Source of the DNA: Jacaranda mimosifolia
Lineage: Eukaryota; Streptophyta; Magnoliopsida; Lamiales; Bignoniaceae
DNA: 64,000 nt
Direction: 5' to 3'
Assembly (NCBI GenBank): GCA_018894105.1
Contig: CM032127.1
Coordinates: forward strand, 33,369,760-33,433,759
This document shows positions 31,451 to 44,133 of the stretch, piece after piece. Below the pieces are notes generated by a model. It was not told where the DNA came from. It ran no database searches and worked only from the letters and a program-made list of their open reading frames with translations. Position 1 is the stretch's first letter; each line of letters starts with the position of its first letter. A program made the translations under genes and the position numbers.

Positions 31451-34177
31451 TGAAAGGTGTAAGCCAAGGATCCAATCATAAAACACATAAAAACCGAAAT
31501 CAAACATGATTACACCTCCCTAAGGATCTAATTCATGCCACTAAAGTAGATTAAGGTCAGAAAATTACCTAGAGAGTAAATTCCAACCAAAGAGATGAAG
31601 ACTCATTCTATGCAGTCTCCCCTGGTGCAGTAGCTTGTAGACAACCTTTGCCCAACAAAAACACCTTTGAATCGGTTGAAATTTTGGACACAAGATCACC
31701 AACACCTTGATGAACCTTTAGTAAAAATTTTAGCTAAATTAGAAAATCCGAAGTTGCTCCAGAAATGTCTCCAAGTTTTTGCCTAAACAAAGGATCTCCA
31801 AAAGGCAAGCAAATCAAGTGTTTTGCCTCTAATGATAAGATCTACACACCAATGGACAATCTAAATCTCTTCTATGTTAGCTGTAAAAAAAGGAGAGATT
31901 GCAGTATGAATAGTCCGAATTTTGGAGGTAAGAGATGAAGAAAAATATGAAGCTTCAACACATAAAGCAACACATACAAAATTGGAGGAAAAGAGAGAAT
32001 CTAACAATTAGATTTAGAATTCTTGTATTCACATGTCTGTTGGCCGGTCTCTCTCTCTCTCTCTCTCTCTCTTTATATATATATATATATATATGGAGGG
32101 AAGGTCTGTTGCTATGGTTACATCACACCATTCTCAAGGTTGGCACCAATTTGCTTGCCAACTTGCAAGCAAGTTGCAAGTGAATTTAATGTGCATTTGA
32201 ATTTCATTTGGAATTTTCATTTCATCTCATGAAATGTCATCCAAATAAATTATAATGCACTCAAAATGAACTCTTCATTTTGATTTTTTCCTCCAAAATT
32301 GATTCTTAATTTTAATTAAATTAAACACTTTAATTTAATTAGTTAATCTTTGACTCAACTCTTAAGTCAATTAGCTTAACTCTTTAAGCTGGTTATTTTT
32401 AACTTAACTCCATAAGTTAACTTGGCCAATTGATAGTCATGTGGAAACAATTAAATTAACTCCTTAATTTAATTGGTCTAATTTAACCCCTTAAATTATT
32501 AAGATCAATTTAACAATTAAATTGATCAAACCAAGATGAATAAAAATTTAACCAACTGATTTTCTCCACAAAAATGGTCTAGATGAATTTTTAACTCCTT
32601 AGAATATTTCTCCCAACAAATAGAACTTTATTTAGGCTTTTGTGTGTGACTTATTAGGTTATCTTATTCGTTGGACATAGGCATACAACTCTTGTGATAT
32701 TTTGAATATCGAAATATTCACATTAGTTTAAACTCATTTAAACTAATAACTCTTTCAATTAATCTTTATTAATTGAAAAGTACTCAATCTCCATGATCGA
32801 TGTCTAGCCTCAAGCCCATGGAGTACAACTAATTGGTCAAAATGAATATGCTCTTGGCAAACCATTCTAGCTCTACGCTTACCATGTAAATATGGTCCAT
32901 TAGTTTCCTAACTCCCAAAAAGGCCTAAGGCAAGATATTTGTCGGCTCCCTAATAGTCTTAATAACTATGTTTCTATTCCCAATGTTCAATTTCACTTTA
33001 TGACATCATCTTTAAAAACTCCTTTTCTAAATCATCATATTACCTTGGCCAAGGATTTCCTAGAATAGATCATTATAAAATACATAAGAGATAGACACTC
33101 ACCCTTCACAAAGACGAGGAGACATATCCTATCTTTAATCTTGCAAACCTTCATGTCTAAGTACCTCATAATAACTATGTTTCTATTCTTAATAACTATG
33201 TTTCTATTCCCTAGTAGTCTTAATAACTATGTTTCTATTCCTAATGTTCAATTTCACTTTATGACCTCATCTTTAAAAAACTCCTTTTCTAAATTGTCAT
33301 ATTACCTTGGCCAAGGATTTCCTAGAATAGATCATTATGGAATACATAAGAGATAGACACTCACCCTTCACAATGACGAGGAGATAGATCCTATCTTTAA
33401 TCTCATAAACCTTCATGTCTAAGTACCTCATAATAACTATGTTTCTATTCCTAATGTTCAATTTCACTTTATGACCTCATCTTTAAAAAACTCCTTTTCT
33501 AAATTGTCGTATTACCTGGCCAAGGATTTCCTAGAATAGATCATTATAGAATACATAAGAGATACACTAACCCTTCACAATCCTATCTTTGATCTCACAA
33601 ACCTTCATGTCTAAGTACCCATACCCAATCTCAACCTAGAAGACCCACTAAGTGGTCAAGGAAGATTCAAGGTATAAAGACCTAAACATAAGATTACCAT
33701 GGATTATCAGGTCAAATGACTAATTATATACACTAGCGTAATCTTGAGAACTTGCCACTTTAGCTATCTAGTGGATTCTTTGGGTGGGTCTTCAGTGAAC
33801 TTTTTTCTAACAAGCATCCACTAATATGCACTCATATCTCATATGGCTTTCTTATGAAATGGAGCAATGTCCAACCTTTGGATTTATACATCGTTAGTGC
33901 AGGTCTATTTGAATCTTAGATGTCATGTCTTATAATATCCTATGACTTGGAAGATTTAAGATCATGGCCGTGTAAGACTTATTTCATGATCACTACCGAG
34001 TACGTGACCAAGTCCCGTAGTTTTGTGAGATCTAAAGGCTTCAACTAAATGCTAGTGAAGTAATATAAGCATAAGATGAAGATGGCCATTTATGATGAAT
34101 ATCATTTAATTAAGATTGTATCACAAGTGAAATAGTTTACATACTAATCTAATTAGATACGGGGTATTATTCCAACA
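31451..34177 (-). mobile_element. E9 solo LTR (2.7 kb)
   Basis: A complete minus-strand LTR with TG/CA ends (TGAAAGG at 31451, CCAACA at 34177) and a perfect CTAAT duplication, with no internal sequence. This is the usual product of recombination between the two LTRs of one element. It lies inside the leader of E8. It is longer than the family norm because of an internal tandem triplication (32961-33625). The promoter region near 32049-32095 has expanded into a (TC)n-(TA)n microsatellite. Confidence 0.92.
32961..33625. repeat. Tandem triplication inside the E9 LTR
   Basis: A unit of about 210 bp starting AATAACTATGTTTCTATTC occurs at 32961, about 33222 and 33432, with extra short copies of the leading 20 bp at about 33172 and 33191. 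The normal LTR has the unit once. Confidence 0.85.
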
Positions 34178-35991
34178 CTAATATGTGTTTTAATTGTTGA
34201 TTCATATGTTAGTATGATTTGATTCACAGATGTTTAGGTTAAATGTTGATTTAGCATTGGTTTAAGTTATATTTTGATATAACATGTTTAATTTGGCCTT
34301 AAAGTGTTTTGATCATTTTTGGATCCAATTGGATTGGAGTTAATTAGAGATTTTTGGAGGATATTGATTCTCACCTTCACTTAGTTTTTGAAACATGTTT
34401 GAACACTTTAATTTTCAATTTTTAAAGATGTTTATAATTTGGAAATTTGTCAAAATTTGTATAAAATCATGTTACGTAGGTGTCCATATGGTTTGGAGTG
34501 GCAAAAACACAAAACAATACTTAAACAATTAATTGGTGTTTGTTGTCGCAGAGCTGCCACCCTACCTGGTAGCAGCCAAGGACAGCTGTGAGCAGCGTGC
34601 CTAGTGTATGCCCACTATGTGCCCAGCCGTCCGGTTGGGTAGCGGCCCCCTAAGATCATTCTAAAACCTATTTTGTGCTATTTTGGTGTTTTTGACTTAT
34701 CAAACTTGATTATTTCATCCTTATTTTGATGCATAAATGTTGTGTAAGTGTTCAAAGTAATGTTGGACATTTTTGAATGCTTTTAAAATCTTGTTCAAGT
34801 TAGTCTTCAATTAAGTGTAAAAATTAGATGCATAACTGTTATGCTTATTTTTGCTAGTTAATTAATTGTTTATGAGATAAGCATTTAATTTGTTGAATTG
34901 AAAGTCAATTCTTATTTATTTTTCATTTAATTGTTGAATGAATAATGAATGAATGAGAATGAACATGAGCCTTTAATATTATTTTATTTTTTTCAAGTTA
35001 TTGAAAAGGGTTGTATTAAATTGTGGCTTGCATGCCTATTAATTTCTATATTGTAAATGCTATGAGAGTGGAATCACAAGGAGTGTAGATTTCTTTCCTC
35101 ATGTAATTCTTATAAGGAGACAAGAAGACCATTGGAGGTATGAAGACATGATACATTTATGTAATAACTAGATTTAATCAACTAACTTAAAATCAACTAA
35201 GTAGTGCACCGATGGCTCTAAAGTGCACTACTTGGTTAAGACTCATGGTCATTCCACCATAGAAGCATGCTAGGTACATTTACTTATTTATGCTTTCTTT
35301 ATCCTATTGATGTATGAGATGCATGGTTAAGATATAGAAAACCTAAATAACATAAGATAAAATTGATAAGATCTTTGCAAGAAAGAAAATCCCTCCACTT
35401 AGAGGAGTCTAAGTGCCTTCAAAACATTAAGTCCAAATAGATACAAATTAAAAAGAGTTTTAATTAATCCATGCCTTCTACTAATAGTATGTAACATGAG
35501 ATGCTACTACATTTGGGTGATATCTCATAAGTCATAGGTCACGTTTATAGTGGAAAGCTATGCTCACATACTTAGCAGACGATACACCTTTGATTTGATA
35601 CTTCCTATGCATTATCTCATGAGTCGTGGAATGCCATAGTGCAATTTTGAATCAAAGTTTGATTGGTAGGTCCGACTTAACACCTAGTGGTGTAGATGTC
35701 GCACGAGTGTGGGTCTGCATGAAAATTGAGGCAAAACATATCAAGGGTTGCATAGAGATGCAATTAGCAAAAGTTGCTTACCTTAGGATTGTTTGTGGAT
35801 GTCTCAGGAGTCATGGGTCCACTAGTCCTTTTGGGCCTTGATTCTTAGACTTCCCAAATTCCTTAAGGGGGTGAGGAATTTGATAATATAGTGGGAGAAA
35901 AATATGCCTAAAAGTCCATGAGCATGTATCTATATTCAATCACATGTTTATATTTTTTTTTCACCTTTCAAGATTTGCAAAATCTTAATCA
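34178..35991 (+). other. E8 leader, continued
   Basis: Starts with the right CTAAT duplication (34178-34182), then continues the leader exactly where it stopped at 31450. It has a GC-rich island (about 34545-34650), a hairpin (35195-35237) and four motif copies near 35521, 35612, 35695 and 35799 of the CATGAGTCGTGG / CACGAGTGTGGG type. Confidence 0.87.
35195..35237 (+). other. Leader hairpin, E8 copy
   Basis: Arms AACTAAGTAGTGCAC (35195-35209) and GTGCACTACTTGGTT (35223-35237) pair at 14 Watson-Crick positions plus one G-U. The two central pairs are AG/CT, where E5 and E13 have GA/TC: a double compensatory change. Confidence 0.78.
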
Positions 35992-36720
35992 ATGGTTAGA
36001 TATCCACTAAATGGTATTTTGGAAACCAATAAACCAATGGGCCAAGCTTCCACGATTGACTAAACCTCAAAATCATTTTAGATTCCAAGAAACAGATAAA
36101 TGTCCTATTTTAAAGTTATCCTAATCCCATTGGGATTGATTTAGGTGAAAAAACACGTGAAATGTTCATGAAAAGGGTTGAGGATCACCTCCTAGCCTAT
36201 AGTTTCATGATAGCATCCATCAATTTCAAAAGTCTCACGAACACATGACACATACCATGGTCTATTGCTTGCAAGAGTTGTATAGCTATGAGAGGTTCGT
36301 GTTGTGAAAGGAGAATTTTCAAGTTAGGATGAATGAGGGATCATGTGTCCTCAACTACGATCTAAAGATGATTAGGCTTGCTGAGAAGTTATTTAACTTA
36401 GATGTACGGATGGGCAATGATCTCCATGGGGATTTGATGCTCACATCCTTGTCGAGTTTATTTGATCAAAGTGTTGGTCTAGGCAGAGACAATCATGTCA
36501 AGAGCATACCTCTAATAATTGCTTCCTCCTTCCACCCTAAAGGCCCTAAAGGAAAGTAGAAATAGGGCAAGAATAAGAAATGTTCTTTTCAAGATGAAAC
36601 AAATACTTAAGGCATCTGGTGGATTCAATAAGATTATAGAGGATAAAGTTGATACAACTTGTTTCTACTATGGCGAGAAAGGCCATTGGAAGAGAAATTG
36701 CAAGGAATAACTTGCAACCT
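35992..36720 (+). pseudogene. E8 gag remnant
   Basis: ATG at 35992, followed by the recognisable LETNKP block, then stops and shifts. Short open parts lie at 36329-36559 (capsid region, MGNDLHGDLMLTSLSSLFDQ) and 36519-36710. The zinc knuckle reads CFYYGEKGHWKRNC: Trp kept, second Cys changed to Tyr. It is the most decayed gag of the plus-strand copies. Confidence 0.87.
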
Positions 36721-37340
36721 TTGGGAAAGGATATATACTTTGTGAAGTGCAACTAAGGATAAATTGTTCCTCATGGATATATCATATCGCATGTAGTTCA
36801 CATCTTTGTAATTTGTTACAAAGAATAGAAAGAAGAATAAATCTTAGTAATAGGGATATGATCCACCACCTTGGCAAAGGAGCAAGAGTTACAGCCAAAG
36901 CTAAAGGTGTAAAAATATGTTAGACTAAGGGAACTCCTTATTTGTACAAGATCATTGTTATTATGTAACACTATTTCTATTCCCATTTTAGATAATGAAG
37001 GATTTAATTTTCAATATCTAATGCGAATTTGAAGGCACTAAAGAGTAGTTCTTTAATTGCTCAAGGTACATTAAATAATGAATTATACATATTAGATTCT
37101 CAACCATCAGTGATGCACATTCAACAAAGTAAAAAAAAAAATTAGATATCCAAGAAGATGCCATGTTGTGGCATGCAAGACTTGGACATATTTTCAAAAA
37201 TAGGATGAACTAGTTAGAAGTTCTCAAAGCACTAAACGTTAGTAGCATATAAGATCTTCTTACTTTTGAGTCTTGTTTAAAGGAAAAAATGACCAAGGCT
37301 CCTTTTGTATGACAAATGGAGCGAACCACAAATCCTTTTG
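36721..37340 (+). pseudogene. E8 protease and pre-integrase remnant
   Basis: Protease start (SSWIYHIACSSHLCNLL, with the catalytic Asp changed to His) keeps a sense codon (CAA) at the site that is TAG in E5 and E13. Then decayed PR and GAG-pre-integrase follow (AMLWHARLGHIF at about 37160-37195). Sequence breaks off at about 37340, just after the ATNPF block, and continues as LTR. Integrase core, RT and RNase H are deleted. Confidence 0.85.
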
Positions 37341-38777
37341 TGATGGACATCATGAGCCTCGCAAATATCTTGCCGTAGGCCTCTTCCAAGAGATAGGAAA
37401 GGGAAGGACCATATTTGCATGGCAAACTTAGAGCTAGAATAGTTCATCAAGAGCATATTCATTTTGACCAATTAGTTAGGCTCCATGGGCTTGAGGTTAG
37501 ACATCGACCATGGAGATTGGGTACTCTTCAATTAATAGAGATTAATTTAAAGGTTATTAGTTTAAAGGGGTTTAAACTAATATGAATATTTTTATATTCA
37601 ATATATCACAAAGTTGTGAGCCCAAGTCCAATGAATGGGAGAACTTAATAGGTAACACATAAAAGCCTAAAATAAGTTCTATTTGATGGGAGAAATTTTC
37701 GAAGGAGTTAGAAACTTCACCAATGTCGTTTTTATGGAGAAATCGGCTATTTTTTATCATTTGACTTGATTAATTTAATTATTAAAATAATCATAATAAT
37801 TTAAGGAGTTAAATTAGAATAATTAAATTAAAGAGTTAATTTAATTGGTGCCATATGAAAATTAATTAGTCATGTTAACTTAAATAGTTAAGTTAACCTT
37901 ACTTAACTTAAAGAATTAAGTTAATTGACTTAAGGAGTTAAGTCAAATCAATTAATTAAATTAAAGAGTTAATTTAATTAAAATGAGGAATTAGTTTTGG
38001 AGGGAAATTTAATTGAAGGAGTTCATTTGAAGATTCATTTAGAGTTAATTTGCATTGCATTCCATGAGATGAAATGTAGATACAAATTAAACTTACATGA
38101 AAGTGAAATTTAAATTCACATTTTGTTGGCAAGTTGGCACCTCATGGAGGGTATGATGCCAACTTGCATCACACCATCCACTCTATAAATAGAGAGAGGT
38201 GGCCAGCCACTTGAAGCATGTGATGCTAGATTCTATTTTTCCCTCAAAAAAGTGTGATTCACTCATGTGTTAAAGTTCTAGACCATCCTCACCAAACTCT
38301 CTCCATATTTTTGGCCCTTCCTCTCCTTCTCTCTTCGGTTCTCTAGCTGATTGGAGATAGATTTGAGCTCTCCTTGGGTGTGTGGAACATAACATTAGAG
38401 GCTTCACATTTGGGAAGCTTTTGCTCTTGAAGATCTACTGCTATCCAATAAATTTGGAGGCCTTGCCGTGCTTGGATTTGGCTAAAATTTTAATTGGCTG
38501 TTCTAAAGGTTGTTGAGGAGGTATCTAAAAATTTTCAACCTATTTTGAGTTGATTTGGTTGGTCAAGTGTTGGCTTGATTCTGCTGTGCCCGAATTGGCA
38601 CTTTGAAGTTTTTATTGATATCTTCCTTGATTTTTCCTTTGGATTAAGCATTCAAGGTTAGTTTCTACCCTTAAATTCTTATTAAATGCATGATTAGATC
38701 CTTGGATTTGGAGTAGAGAAGTTTCATTTAGCCTATTTTTGGTTTTATAATTGGATTATAGGCTATTCCTTATTTTA
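37341..38777 (+). repeat. E8 3' LTR remnant
   Basis: Plus-strand LTR lacking roughly the first 750 bp. It has a TAGTTTAAA-type palindrome near 37557-37580, an AT-rich array at about 37760-37985, a TATA box within CTCTAT/ATAGAG (38181-38194), and an end at CTTATTTTA (38777), which matches the family end CTTACTTCA with two C-to-T changes. E8 is therefore a plus-strand element with a deletion from pre-integrase into the 3' LTR. Confidence 0.83.
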
Positions 38778-39722
38778 TGTGCTACATTCGGCCTAGTATA
38801 TTAAACAACATACATTATATTCCCTATAGCAGCATAAGCTATGTGGGACATTCTTTCTCCTTGTTTGTTAGTCATAGAGGCCATAGATTTGGAGAGACAT
38901 AGACCATGTCCCATAGGAATGAATCCCTTCTTGGATTCTTTCATACTAAACCTCTTTAGTATCTTGTCAATATACAGTGTTTGGGAAAGCCCCAACATCC
39001 TCTTTGATCTATCTCTATAGATTCAAATTCCTAATACGTAGGATGATTCTACTAAATCCTTCATGGAGAATTCTGAAGACAATCATACTTTAGTATACTT
39101 TACCATTTGTCTCTTATTCCTAATGGGAAAGATGTCATCAACATAATGCCCTTTGTATTGAATTCCTACTAGCCTTTTTGTATACACAAGGTTTATACAT
39201 ATTTTTGATAAAGGCAAACGATTTGACCATCTTATCAAAATGTATGTTCCAACATCAGGATATTAGTTTAAGTTCATAAATAGACCTTTCGAGTTTGCAA
39301 ACTTTTTCCTCACTCCCTTTGGATGTAAAACATTGTGGTTGCTCTATATAGATTTCTTCTTCAATGTTTTCATTAAGAAAAGTGGTTTTCACATCCATTT
39401 GTCATATCTCATAGTCATAATATATAGCTATGGCAAGCATAATCCTAATGGAATTAGGCACAGTGACTAGTGAAAAGGCTTCCTCAAAATAAATACCAGG
39501 TCTTTGAATGTTACCTTTTGCTACTAGTCGCGCCTTAAAGGTTGTAACCTCTCCATCGACTCCAAGCTTTCGCTTATTGATCCATTTGCAACCAACGGGT
39601 ACTATACCTTCTGGTGGATTTACCAAAGTCCATACTTTGTTGAAGTACATAGAGTCCATTTCAAATTCCATGGCATCTAGCCAATGTCCCAAATCTATGC
39701 CAACATAGCTTTCTCATAGGTG
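38778..39722 (-). pseudogene. E10 RT fragment
   Basis: Minus-strand RT from the RT/RNase H junction (open 38998-38801, MLGLSQTLYIDKILKRFSMK) to the RT start (open 39692-39402, MDSMYFNKVWTLVNPPEG and GCKWINKRKLG). The YVDD motif is intact near 39130. Several shifts lie between. It is cut on the left by the end of the E8 LTR and on the right by the E11 LTR, with about 12 unexplained bases at 39723-39734. Confidence 0.87.
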
Positions 39723-40337
39723 TTAGGATAACAATGAAGTCAAGTGTAGCACTAGGATCCAATAAATAAAGTACAGAATAGCTAAATTAACTAGGCTACA
39801 CTCAAAACCAAGGATCTAGTCATGCTTCAAATTCAAATTTGGATGAAGGATTACCTTGAATGCTCAAAAATCCAAGGAAAAGAAGAAGAACACTTCAACA
39901 TTTGAAAATTGTCTTCCAACAGCGCAGCACCAACTTGGCAACAATTGCCTAATTGAAACACCTCAAAATTAGCCGAAAATTGGATACAACCTCCTCAAGA
40001 CATTGATGAAGCTCCAATAAAAATTTTAGCCAGAAAAGAATTCGGCAAGGTATGGAAAAAATAGCTCCAAACTATCTACCCAAGTAATAGATCTCCAAAA
40101 GGCAAGCAATCCAAGGGTCTTGCCTCTAATGTGATTATCAACACACCAATGGCAAATTCAAATCTCTCTTAGGTCAGCTGTAAAACCAAAGAGAAAAGAT
40201 AGAGGATGAAAGCCGAATTTACGATAGAGATGTGAAGGAAACATAAAGCCTTAATACATGAGAGAATCACACAAAATTGAAGGGAAAAATGGAATCTAAC
40301 AATTAGATCATGCAAGTGTGAATGGCTAGCCACCTTT

Positions 40338-40353
40338 CTCCTATTTATAGGAG
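40338..40353 (-). promoter_or_regulatory. TATA box within palindrome, E11 LTR
   Basis: CTCCTAT and ATAGGAG are perfect complements with a 2-base spacer. On the minus strand the centre reads CTATAAATAGG. Confidence 0.68.
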
Positions 40354-41006
40354 TGGAGGTGTGATGCAATTTGCCATCACACCTCCCATGAGGTTGGCGC
40401 CAACTTACCTCACAAGTTGCATGTGTGAAATTCTTAATTTCACATGCATTTGAATTTCATTAGGAATCTTCATTTCATCTCATGAAATGTCATCAAAATA
40501 AATTCTAAACGCACTCCAAATGGACTCTTTCATTTGAATTTCCACTACAAATTAATTCTTCACTTTAATAAATTAACCCCATAATTTAATTAATTAGCTT
40601 TGACTTAACTTTTTAAGTCAATTAGCCTAACATTTTAAGTTAGAAAGTGTTAACTTAACTCTTTAAGGTAACTTGACCAATTGATAGTCATGTGGCACCA
40701 ATTAACTTAACTCCTTAATTTAATTGGTCTAATTTTAACTCCTTAAATTAGTTAGATCAATTTAACAATTAAATTGATCAAGCCAAAATGACCAAAAATT
40801 AGTCAACCGCTTCTCTCCTTAAAATTGGTCAAGAGGACTATTTCTAACTTTTAGAAAATTCCCTTCATCAAATAGGATTTCCAATTGGATTTTATGTGTG
40901 ACCTATTAGGTTCTACCATTCATTGGACATAGGTTTACAACTCTTGTGATATATAAAATATCAAAATATTCACGTTAGTTTAAACTCATTTAAACTAATT
41001 ACTCAA

Positions 41007-41794
41007 TTAAATTAATCTCCATTAATTGGAGAGTATCTAATCTCCATGGTCGATGTCCAACCTCATGTCCATGGAGCCCAACTAATTGGCCAAACTGAAT
41101 ATGCTTTTGAAGAACCATTCTAGCTCTATGTTTGCCATGCAAATACAGTCATTCCGTTTCCTATCTCCCGAAAGAGGCCTAGGCCAAGATATTTATTGGC
41201 TCCTTACTAACTTGAATAACTATGTTTCTATTCCCAATGTTCGATTCCCTTTTATGATCTCATTTTTGGAAAACTCCTTTTCCTAATTATCACACTACCT
41301 TGCACAATGATTTCTTGGAATTGATCATCATAGAATAAATAGGAGATGCACTCGCCCCTCAAATGACGAGGAAATAGATCTCATCTTCAATCTCACAAAC
41401 TTAAATTAATCTCCATTAATTGGAGAGTATCTAATCTCCATGGTCGATGTCCAACCTCATGCCCATGGAGCCCAACTAATTGGCCAAAATGAATATGCTT
41501 TTGAAGAACCATTCTAGCTCTATGTTTGCCATGTAAATACGGTCATTCCGTTTCTTATCTCCCGAAAGAGGCCTAGGCCAAGATATTTATTGGCTCCTTA
41601 ATAACCTGAATAACTATGTTTCTATTCCCAATGTTCGATTCCCCTTTATGACCTCATTTTTGGAAAACTCCTTTTCCTAATTATCACACTACCTTGCACA
41701 AGGATTTCTTGGAATTGATCATCATACAATAAATAGGAGATGCACTCGCCCCTCAAATGACGAGGAAATGGATCTCATCTTCAATCTCACAAAC
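41007..41794. repeat. 394 bp tandem duplication in the E11 LTR
   Basis: 41007-41400 and 41401-41794 are almost identical, both starting TTAAATTAATCTCCATTAAT and ending TCTCACAAAC, with only a handful of differences. Other LTRs have this segment once. Confidence 0.9.
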
Positions 41795-42370
41795 CTTAAT
41801 GGCTAAGTAGCTCATACCTAAGCTCAACCCAAAAGACCTACTAAGTGGTCAAGGAAGAGCCAAAGCATGAGGTTACAATAGATCCTTAGGTCAAATGATT
41901 AGTTATATGCACTAGAGTAAGCTAGAGAACTTGCACTACCGATTTGCCACTACGACTATCTAGTGGATTCTTTGGGCGGGCCCTTAGTGAACTTGTTCTC
42001 TAACAAGTATCCTCTAACATGTACCCATGTCTCACATGTATTGATCATGAAATGGAGAAATATCCAACCCTTGGATTTATGCATCGTTAGCACAAGTCTA
42101 TCCGAATCTTAGATGCCCTATCTCATAAGATTCTATAACTCGAAATATTTTAAGATCACAACCTTGTAAGACTTGTTTGATGATCACCACCCAGTACGTG
42201 ACCAGGTCTTATAATATTGTGTGATCTGAGGGCTTCAACCAAATACTAGTGAAGCAAAATAAGCATAGATGAAGATGGCCATTTATAATGAATATCATTC
42301 AATCAAGATTGTATCACAAATAAAATAATTTGCATGTTAATCTAATTAGCTATAAGGCACTATTCCAACA

Positions 42371-42385
42371 ATCTCTCACTTGTCC
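42371..42385 (-). other. E11 polypurine tract
   Basis: On the minus strand this reads GGACAAGTGAGAGAT, directly before the LTR start, equivalent to CAAGTGGGAGAT in E5 and E13. Confidence 0.75.
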
Positions 42386-43900
42386 TAAAGCCAATTCCCC
42401 ATAGTCTTAAGACCCGTCTTCTCAAGATGTCCTTCAAAGATCTTTTGTGTTAATGGTTCAATCAGTAGATCTGCTATATTCTCTTATGAGGCAACCCTCT
42501 CCACTTAGATGTCACCTCTATCGATGATCTCCCGGATCAAATGATATCATCTAAGAATGTGCTTAGATTGTTGATGAGATCTTGGCTCTTTAATATGTAT
42601 GATCACCTCGTTGTTGTCCCATAAGACAACTGCTAGTTCAACAATGCCGGACACTACATCCAATTCTTGGAAGAAAATTTTCATCCAAACACCTTCCTTT
42701 GCAGCTTCCGAAGCTGCAATATATTCTGCCTTTATGGTTGAATCGGCCATGGTGTCTTGTTTGGAACTCTTCCAACTCATCGCACTACCGTTGAGGTAAA
42801 ATATGAATCTAGAAGTGGATTTTAGGTCATCTACATTGGATTGAAAACTAGAATTTGAAAACCCCTGAAGTTTCAATTCTCCATTGTTGTATACCAAAAA
42901 CAAATCCTTAGTCTTTCTCAAGTACTTAAAGATTGCTTTAACGCCTATCCGGGGACCTTCACTGGGGTTAGATCGAAATGAGATCGTAACACTTAGAGCA
43001 TCTGCTAGATCCGGCATTTTACATTGAACAACATATATTATGCTCTTTATAGTGGACTCATAAGGTATGTGGGACATTCTGTCTCCCATCTTAAATCTTA
43101 AGGGCCATAGACTTAGAGAGTTGAAGACCGTGTCTCATGGGGAGGAATCCCTTTTTGGATTCTTCTATACTAAATCATTTTAGTATCTTGTCAATGTACA
43201 ATATTTGGGCAAGCCCCCATATCCTCCTTGATCTATGTCTGTGGATATGTATTCATAATACGTAAGATGCTTCTCCCAAATCCTTCATGGAGAATTGAGT
43301 AGAAAACTATATTTTAGTACACTCTCACATTGTGCTCCCATTCCCAATGAGAAGAATGTCATTGACATAAAGAAAAATAAATTGTATACTACTTCCACTA
43401 GCCTTCTTGTACACACAAGGTTCATATAAATTTTTGACAAACCTAAATGATTTGACTATCTTATTAAAATGTCTTCCAACTTCGGGGTGCCTATTTGAGT
43501 CCATAAATGGATCTCTCGAGTTTGTAAACCTTTTGCTCACTCCCTTTGGATGTAAAACCTTATGGTTGCTCTATATAAATTTTTTCGTCAATGTTTCCAT
43601 TAAGGAAAGTGGTTTTTACATCCATTTTCCATATCTCATTGTCATAATATGCGGCTATAGGCATTGCAATCGTGAAAAGGTTTCCTCAAAATTAATACCA
43701 AGCCTTTGCCACTAGTCACGCCTTAAAGGTCATTACCTATCCATCGACTTCTAGCTTTAGATTATAGATCCCCTTGCAACTAACGAGTACTATACCCTTT
43801 GGTAGATCTACCAAAGTCAATACTTTGTTGGAGTACATAGAGTCTCATTTCAGATTTCATTACATCAAGCTAATGTCCCAAATCTATGTCCAACATAGCT
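42386..43900 (-). pseudogene. E11 RNase H and RT remnant
   Basis: RNase H is open 43089-42547 (GFSNSSFQSNVDDLKSTS, STIKAEYIAASEAAKEG, LWDNNEVIIHIKE): the first Asp block is changed (SNSS for SDSS) and the TEAEY block reads IKAEY. RT follows up to about 43900 in pieces; its catalytic motif near 43355-43370 reads YVND, so the first Asp is Asn. Stops and shifts occur between pieces. Confidence 0.88.
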
Positions 43901-44133
43901 TCCCCATAGGTCTTCAAATTACTATCCAATTAGCCTACCTCATGAAGGAATCCAAACCTTTCAGATTGTCTTTTGATTCGATCCGACCTTTTCTAAGGTT
44001 TTGTGTTATGCTCTCTTGATATTCACTTATTTTCACCACTTGTGGGATTCAATGATCATGTTGAACTTCACCAAGTTCAACAATAATGCCATTTCTATCT
44101 AATAGAAATTGCATTTGTTCTGAAGGATCATAA
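43901..44133 (-). pseudogene. E11 integrase tail, interrupted
   Basis: Minus-strand IN-RT linker and the end of integrase, stopping at CATAA (44129-44133), where the E12 LTR starts. The rest of E11 (integrase core, gag, leader and 5' LTR) should lie beyond the right end of the window. Confidence 0.8.

Larger units (their letters stand above)
39735..42370 (-). repeat. E11 3' LTR, with internal duplication
   Basis: Minus-strand LTR from TGAAGTCAAG (39735) to CCAACA (42370), directly followed by the PPT complement. It is 2636 bp because it contains a 394 bp tandem duplication (41007-41794). A TATA box lies in a perfect palindrome CTCCTAT/ATAGGAG (40338-40353). Confidence 0.88.

Noticed and set aside
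32961..33625. Possible CRISPR-like array
   Set aside because: Three long direct repeats without spacers inside an LTR; it is a tandem duplication in plant DNA.
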